From positions 2,170,001 to 2,234,000 of the forward strand of contig NZ_CP040709.1 in NCBI RefSeq assembly GCF_005952805.1: a stretch of DNA of 64,000 nt. Direction: 5' to 3'. Position numbers and translations under genes: made by a program. This document shows, piece by piece, positions 59,885 through 64,000 of this stretch. Each line of letters opens with the position of its first letter. The first letter of the stretch is position 1. This DNA comes from Inhella inkyongensis (GTDB lineage: Bacteria; Pseudomonadota; Gammaproteobacteria; Burkholderiales; Burkholderiaceae_C). The notes beneath the pieces are model-generated. The model made no database searches. It had not been told where the DNA came from and worked only from the letters and a program-made list of their open reading frames with translations.

Positions 59885-60352
59885 ATGGAAAACAACAAAC
59901 TGGATGCGATTGACTGCAAGATTATTGAAGTCTTGCAACGAGACGGGCGAATCTCGAATGTCGACCTGGCCACCGAGGTGCAACTCTCCGCGCCGCAATG
60001 TTTCCGGCGTGTGCGGGCACTGGAAGAGCGCGGCGTGGTGCGCGGGTATCGGGCGCTGATCGCGCCGGAAGCCCTGGGCCTGGGCGTGACCGCCTTCGTG
60101 AGCCTGAACATCAGCGGAGACGCCTTTTCACGGGTGCGCGACATCGAAGCCCTGCTGCGCGACTTCCCCGAGGTGCTGGAGATTCATACCGTCAGCGGCG
60201 ACTCCGACTACCTGCTCAAAGTGGTGGTGCGCGACCTCAAGAGCCTGTCGCGCCTGCTGACGGATCGGCTGATGCAGATCGAAGGGGTGGCCGATGTGCG
60301 CTCCATGGTCTGCATGGAAGAGGTCAAACCGCCTTCGGCCCTGCCGATTTGA
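59885..60352 (+). CDS. Lrp/AsnC-family transcriptional regulator
   Basis: A 155-residue regulator. The helix-turn-helix (DAIDCKIIEVLQRDGRISNV, LSAPQCFRRVRALEERGVV) is joined to the RAM effector-binding domain (VTAFVSLNISGDAFSRVRDI, VSGDSDYLLKVVVRDLKSL). The family senses amino acids. It lies 41 bp after the GNAT gene and may be co-transcribed with it. It converges on xerD, with 11 bp between. Confidence 0.93.
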   Translation: MENNKLDAIDCKIIEVLQRDGRISNVDLATEVQLSAPQCFRRVRALEERGVVRGYRALIAPEALGLGVTAFVSLNISGDAFSRVRDIEALLRDFPEVLEIHTVSGDSDYLLKVVVRDLKSLSRLLTDRLMQIEGVADVRSMVCMEEVKPPSALPI

Positions 60353-60363
60353 CGCCGCTGGGC

Positions 60364-61296
60364 TCAACCCCGCGGATGGTGCTGAGCCACCACCTGTTTT
60401 AGGCGCTCGCGCGCCACATGGGTGTAGATCTGGGTGGTCGACAGGTCGGCATGGCCCAGCAGCAACTGCACCGCGCGCAGATCGGCACCGTGATTCAGCA
60501 GATGCGTGGCGAAGGCATGGCGCAAGGTGTGCGGGGACAGCGGCGCCGTGATGCCCGCCTGCACGGCATAACGCTTGATCAGGCGCCAAAACATCTGCCG
60601 GCTCATGGCCGCGCCCTGAACGGTGACGAACAAAGCCTCGCTGCGGCGCGCCCCTAGCAGCGCACTGCGGGCATCCATCAGATAGCGGGTGATGGCCTCA
60701 CGCGCGGGTTCGCCCATGGGCACCAGTCTTTCCTTGTCGCCCTTGCCGCGCACGCGCACCAGGCCATCGCGCAAATTCAGCCCAACGCTGGGCAGGCCCA
60801 CCAATTCGCTGACCCGCAAGCCGCTGGCATAAAGCAGCTCCAGCATGGCGCGGTCCCGCAGGCCCAGCGGCGTGTCAAGGGGCGGCGCCGCCAGCAGCGC
60901 GTCCACCTGGGCCTCGCCCAGGGTCTTGGGCACGCGCAAGGCCTGCTTGGCGGCACCCAGGCGCAGCGTGGGGTCCACAGTGCAGCGGCCCTCGCGCAGC
61001 GCCCAGCGAAAGTAGCGCTTGAAACTGGACAGGCGCCGATTGGCGCTGCTGGCCTTGGACTGGCTGTGGCGTTGATGGGCATAGGCCATCAGGTCGGATT
61101 CCTTGGCCTGGTCCAGCGCCTTTGCAGATTGCGGACCCTGCTTCATCAGCCAGTCAGCCAAAGCGCTGAGATCGCGGGCATAGGCCTCGCGGGTGCGTTC
61201 GGCCAAGCCTTCCTCCAGCCACAGGGCGCGCACGAAGGCTTCAATGCCGCTGCGATCCGGCATTGGCGCCGACGCCACAGACTCGGTTTTTTTCAT
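60364..61296 (-). CDS. xerD: Site-specific tyrosine recombinase XerD
   Basis: A 310-residue recombinase with core-binding domain (FVRALWLEEGLAERTREAYA, SSANRRLSSFKRYFRWAL) and catalytic motifs YASGLRVSELVGLP, RGKGDKERLVP, SPHTLRHAFATHLLNHG and LGHADLSTTQIYTHV. It resolves chromosome dimers at dif with XerC at the septum. A possible alternative start is MPDRSGIEAF at codon 12. The position next to queG is common in this order. Confidence 0.95.
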   Translation of the reverse strand: MKKTESVASAPMPDRSGIEAFVRALWLEEGLAERTREAYARDLSALADWLMKQGPQSAKALDQAKESDLMAYAHQRHSQSKASSANRRLSSFKRYFRWALREGRCTVDPTLRLGAAKQALRVPKTLGEAQVDALLAAPPLDTPLGLRDRAMLELLYASGLRVSELVGLPSVGLNLRDGLVRVRGKGDKERLVPMGEPAREAITRYLMDARSALLGARRSEALFVTVQGAAMSRQMFWRLIKRYAVQAGITAPLSPHTLRHAFATHLLNHGADLRAVQLLLGHADLSTTQIYTHVARERLKQVVAQHHPRG

Positions 61297-61428
61297 CTGG
61301 AAGTTGGCGACTGATCCATTCAGTTGTCATCATCTGCGGGTAAGTGCCCAGCCATCGGCGGGCATTTCACCGCAACACTCGCACCCTCGTTTTCCACTAG
61401 AGAGACCGCTCCGCGGTCCGCAGCACTT

Positions 61429-62541
61429 ATGCGCATCCAACAATCATTCTCGGCCCTGGGTTTGGCCGCCCTGCTGGCTCTGGCCGGCTGCGGTGGCGGC
61501 AGCGGCGACAACACCGCGGACACCACGCCGCGCACGCGCATCAGCGCCGTCAAAGTGTTTGGCGACAGCCTGCAGGATTCCGGCACCTTCGGTCTTCGCT
61601 TCACCGTGGCCGGTGTGGACAACCCGCTCTATGTGGAGCGTGTGGCGGCCAGCTACGGCAAGACCCTGTGCAACTTCTACGTCTTCAATGGCGCCACCTT
61701 TGCGGCCAATCCGACCGCAGGCTGCACCAACTTTGCCATCGGTGGCGGCCGCGTCAGCTACACCGGCGCAGGTGCCTCGGCGGCCAATCCGCTGAACGTA
61801 CCCACCCAGCTGGCCACTGCGGCTTCGATGGGCAACTTCGCTGCCACCGACCTGCTGATCGTGGACGGCGGCGGCAACGACGCCGGTGACCTGGTCGAGG
61901 GCTATCTGGGTGCCAGCCGCGACGGCGGTGCGCGCTTCGCACAAATCCTGGGCTCCGTCATGACCCCCACGCAGCTCGCTGCTGCGCTCGCCGGCGGTGC
62001 CGCCGGGTTGCCGGCCGCAGGCACCCAGTACATGAGCCTGCTGGCCGACCGTCTCTATGACAGCGTCAAGACCCATGCGCTGGACAAAGGCGCGCAGCAA
62101 GTGGTGCTGATGAACATGCCCGGCATCCTGAATACGCCGCGCTTCCAGGGCGTCTTGGCCCAGATCGCTGCATCCGCCGGCGCCAGCACCCGCGCCCAAG
62201 CTGAATCCTTGTTCAAGTCCTGGATTGAGACCTTCAACAACCGACTGGCCGAGCGCGCCCGCTCGGAAGCGCGCGTGGCCCTGGTGGACTTCTACACCGA
62301 GTTCAACACCCAGTTCCAATTCCCGGCCCAGTTCGGTCTGACCAACGTGACCAAGCCTTTGTGCACGGACTTCAACGCTCAGTGCTCGGCCACCTATTTG
62401 TCGGCCAATCCGCCGGCAGGCCAGACCGCCGACTGGTGGAAGACCTATGCCTTCTCGGACGGTTTCCACCCCACCCCCTATGGCCACCAGCTGGTCGCGC
62501 AACTGATCAGCCGCACCATCGCCGCCAAGGGCTGGCTGTAA
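61429..62541 (+). CDS. SGNH/GDSL-family lipoprotein hydrolase
   Basis: A 370-residue predicted lipoprotein. The ATG at 61429 begins a signal peptide with lipobox LALAGC followed by GGGSGD. The SGNH blocks are VFGDSLQDSGTFG (nucleophile Ser), FAIGGGRVSY, VDGGGNDAGDL and SDGFHPTPYGHQLVAQ (Asp and His). It is a surface or periplasmic esterase/lipase. It lies 16 bp upstream of ompW, so the two are likely co-transcribed. It is divergent from xerD across a 132-bp spacer. Confidence 0.9.
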   Translation: MRIQQSFSALGLAALLALAGCGGGSGDNTADTTPRTRISAVKVFGDSLQDSGTFGLRFTVAGVDNPLYVERVAASYGKTLCNFYVFNGATFAANPTAGCTNFAIGGGRVSYTGAGASAANPLNVPTQLATAASMGNFAATDLLIVDGGGNDAGDLVEGYLGASRDGGARFAQILGSVMTPTQLAAALAGGAAGLPAAGTQYMSLLADRLYDSVKTHALDKGAQQVVLMNMPGILNTPRFQGVLAQIAASAGASTRAQAESLFKSWIETFNNRLAERARSEARVALVDFYTEFNTQFQFPAQFGLTNVTKPLCTDFNAQCSATYLSANPPAGQTADWWKTYAFSDGFHPTPYGHQLVAQLISRTIAAKGWL

Positions 62542-62557
62542 GTCGCAGGAGCAACGC

Positions 62558-63235
62558 ATGAAAAAAATCTACGCACGCACTTTCGCCATCTCCCCCCTGC
62601 TGCTGGCCCTGAGCGGAGCGGCCTTCGCGCAATCCGCCGGTGACATCAGCGTGCGCCTGGGTGCCACGCAGATCGTCCCCAAGGTCGAGAGCGGTTCCTT
62701 GAGCGCGCCCTCCTTCTTCAATGCCCAAGTCGATGTGCTCAAGGCCGATTCCTGGGGCGGTGGCATCACCTACCACTTCAGCGATCGACTGGCCCTGGAC
62801 CTGCCCTTGATGATGCCCTTCGAGCATGACGTCATTGGCGCCGGCTCGCTGGCTGGCGTGGGCAAGCTGGCCACGGTCAAGGTCATCCCCGTGACCCTGA
62901 TGGGCCAGTTCCGCCCGCTGGGCTCGAGCTACAGCCTGCGCCCCTATGTGGCCGGCGGCCTGACCTATGCCCACACCAAGGAGACTCAATCCACGGCGGT
63001 GCTCAATGGTCTGTCCGGCGGCACGCTGGCCAAGCCCACCACCATGGACATGAAGGGCAAGTTCGGTGTCACCGCCCAGGTGGGCCTGAACTGGGCCGTG
63101 ACCCAGCGCATCTTCCTGGATGTGTCGGCCATGAAGACCTTCATCAATGGTGAGGGCGTGCTCTCCACCGGCCAGCGCGTGCGCCTGGAACTGAACCCGG
63201 TGTCCTACTCGGCCGCTGTGGGCTATCGCTTCTAA
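62558..63235 (+). CDS. ompW: OmpW-family outer-membrane protein
   Basis: A 225-residue eight-stranded beta-barrel. The signal peptide (SPLLLALSGAAFA) is followed by GDISVRLGATQIVPKVESG, WGGGITYHFSDRLALDLPLM, LRPYVAGGLTYAHT and the C-terminal AAVGYRF. OmpW proteins form hydrophobic channels for small apolar molecules. A link to the preceding lipase-like gene (uptake of hydrolysis products) is plausible but inferred. A strong terminator follows. Confidence 0.92.
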   Translation: MKKIYARTFAISPLLLALSGAAFAQSAGDISVRLGATQIVPKVESGSLSAPSFFNAQVDVLKADSWGGGITYHFSDRLALDLPLMMPFEHDVIGAGSLAGVGKLATVKVIPVTLMGQFRPLGSSYSLRPYVAGGLTYAHTKETQSTAVLNGLSGGTLAKPTTMDMKGKFGVTAQVGLNWAVTQRIFLDVSAMKTFINGEGVLSTGQRVRLELNPVSYSAAVGYRF

Positions 63236-63256
63236 GCCTCTCAAGGCCTGCTGACA

Positions 63257-63277
63257 GGGCGGCTTCGGCCGCCCTTT

Positions 63278-63279
<2 letters not shown>
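63257..63279 (+). terminator. Rho-independent terminator after ompW
   Basis: GGGCGGC-TTCG-GCCGCCC followed by TTTTT: a 7-bp G+C stem, a UUCG tetraloop and a U-run. It also touches the stop codon of queG on the other strand. Confidence 0.92.

Positions 63280-64000
<721 letters not shown>

Overview
The window looks like a chromosome segment from a high-G+C betaproteobacterium of the order Burkholderiales (Leptothrix/Rubrivivax/Roseateles type). This is inferred from gene content (minCDE, dusC, a PA0069-type radical SAM gene, dnaE2, pbpC, aceA, xerD, queG) and base composition; no rRNA or other decisive marker is present.

A chromosomal backbone is interrupted by two accessory elements. The first is a 25,792-bp Tn3-family transposon (1536-27327). 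It has 40-bp terminal inverted repeats with one mismatch and a 5-bp target duplication, AGCTC. It sits inside a small lipoprotein gene whose two halves (27328-27559 and 1358-1535, minus strand) rejoin into one 134-codon frame when the element and one AGCTC are removed. The transposon carries its own machinery: transposase tnpA, tyrosine resolvase tnpS and its divergent partner tnpT with a resolution site between them, as in Tn4651-type elements. It has two cargos. One is a compact seven-gene cluster (1863-6224) of five TIR or TIR-like proteins, a free-standing SLOG-domain protein and a small membrane protein. This looks like a variant of a Thoeris-type NAD-derived-signal anti-phage system and is the most interesting candidate for an undescribed system here. 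The other is a heavy-metal resistance block (8824-24087): a Zn/Cd/Pb P-type ATPase, czcE, a porin, a czcI-czcC-x-czcB-czcA-y-z-czcR-czcS operon, a transglutaminase-like protein, a CadR-type MerR regulator and a YnfA-type membrane protein.

The second accessory element is a chromosomal integron (36977 to about 40.6 kb). It has an intact integron integrase with a LexA-type SOS box in its promoter and an attI region with paired repeats. A short cassette array follows, with three clear attC sites and one degenerate one, then a last cassette (DUF4395) without a visible attC and a decayed gene. The integrase gene overlaps the start of dnaE2, so the SOS promoter may drive both a recombinase and an error-prone polymerase.

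Backbone from 27.6 to 36.99 kb: LysR regulator, dusC, the minCDE division-site operon, a radical SAM protein and dnaE2. From 41.5 to 64 kb: a thioesterase-acetyltransferase fusion with an esterase; a cell-wall group (pbpC, two tandem AmpG-like transporters, a bacterial alpha-2-macroglobulin, with a Nudix gene between); a degenerate S9 peptidase; isocitrate lyase with palindromic upstream sites; a MarC protein; a GNAT; an Lrp regulator; xerD; an SGNH lipase-like lipoprotein with an OmpW porin; and the C-terminal part of queG. No tRNA, rRNA or CRISPR array was seen.
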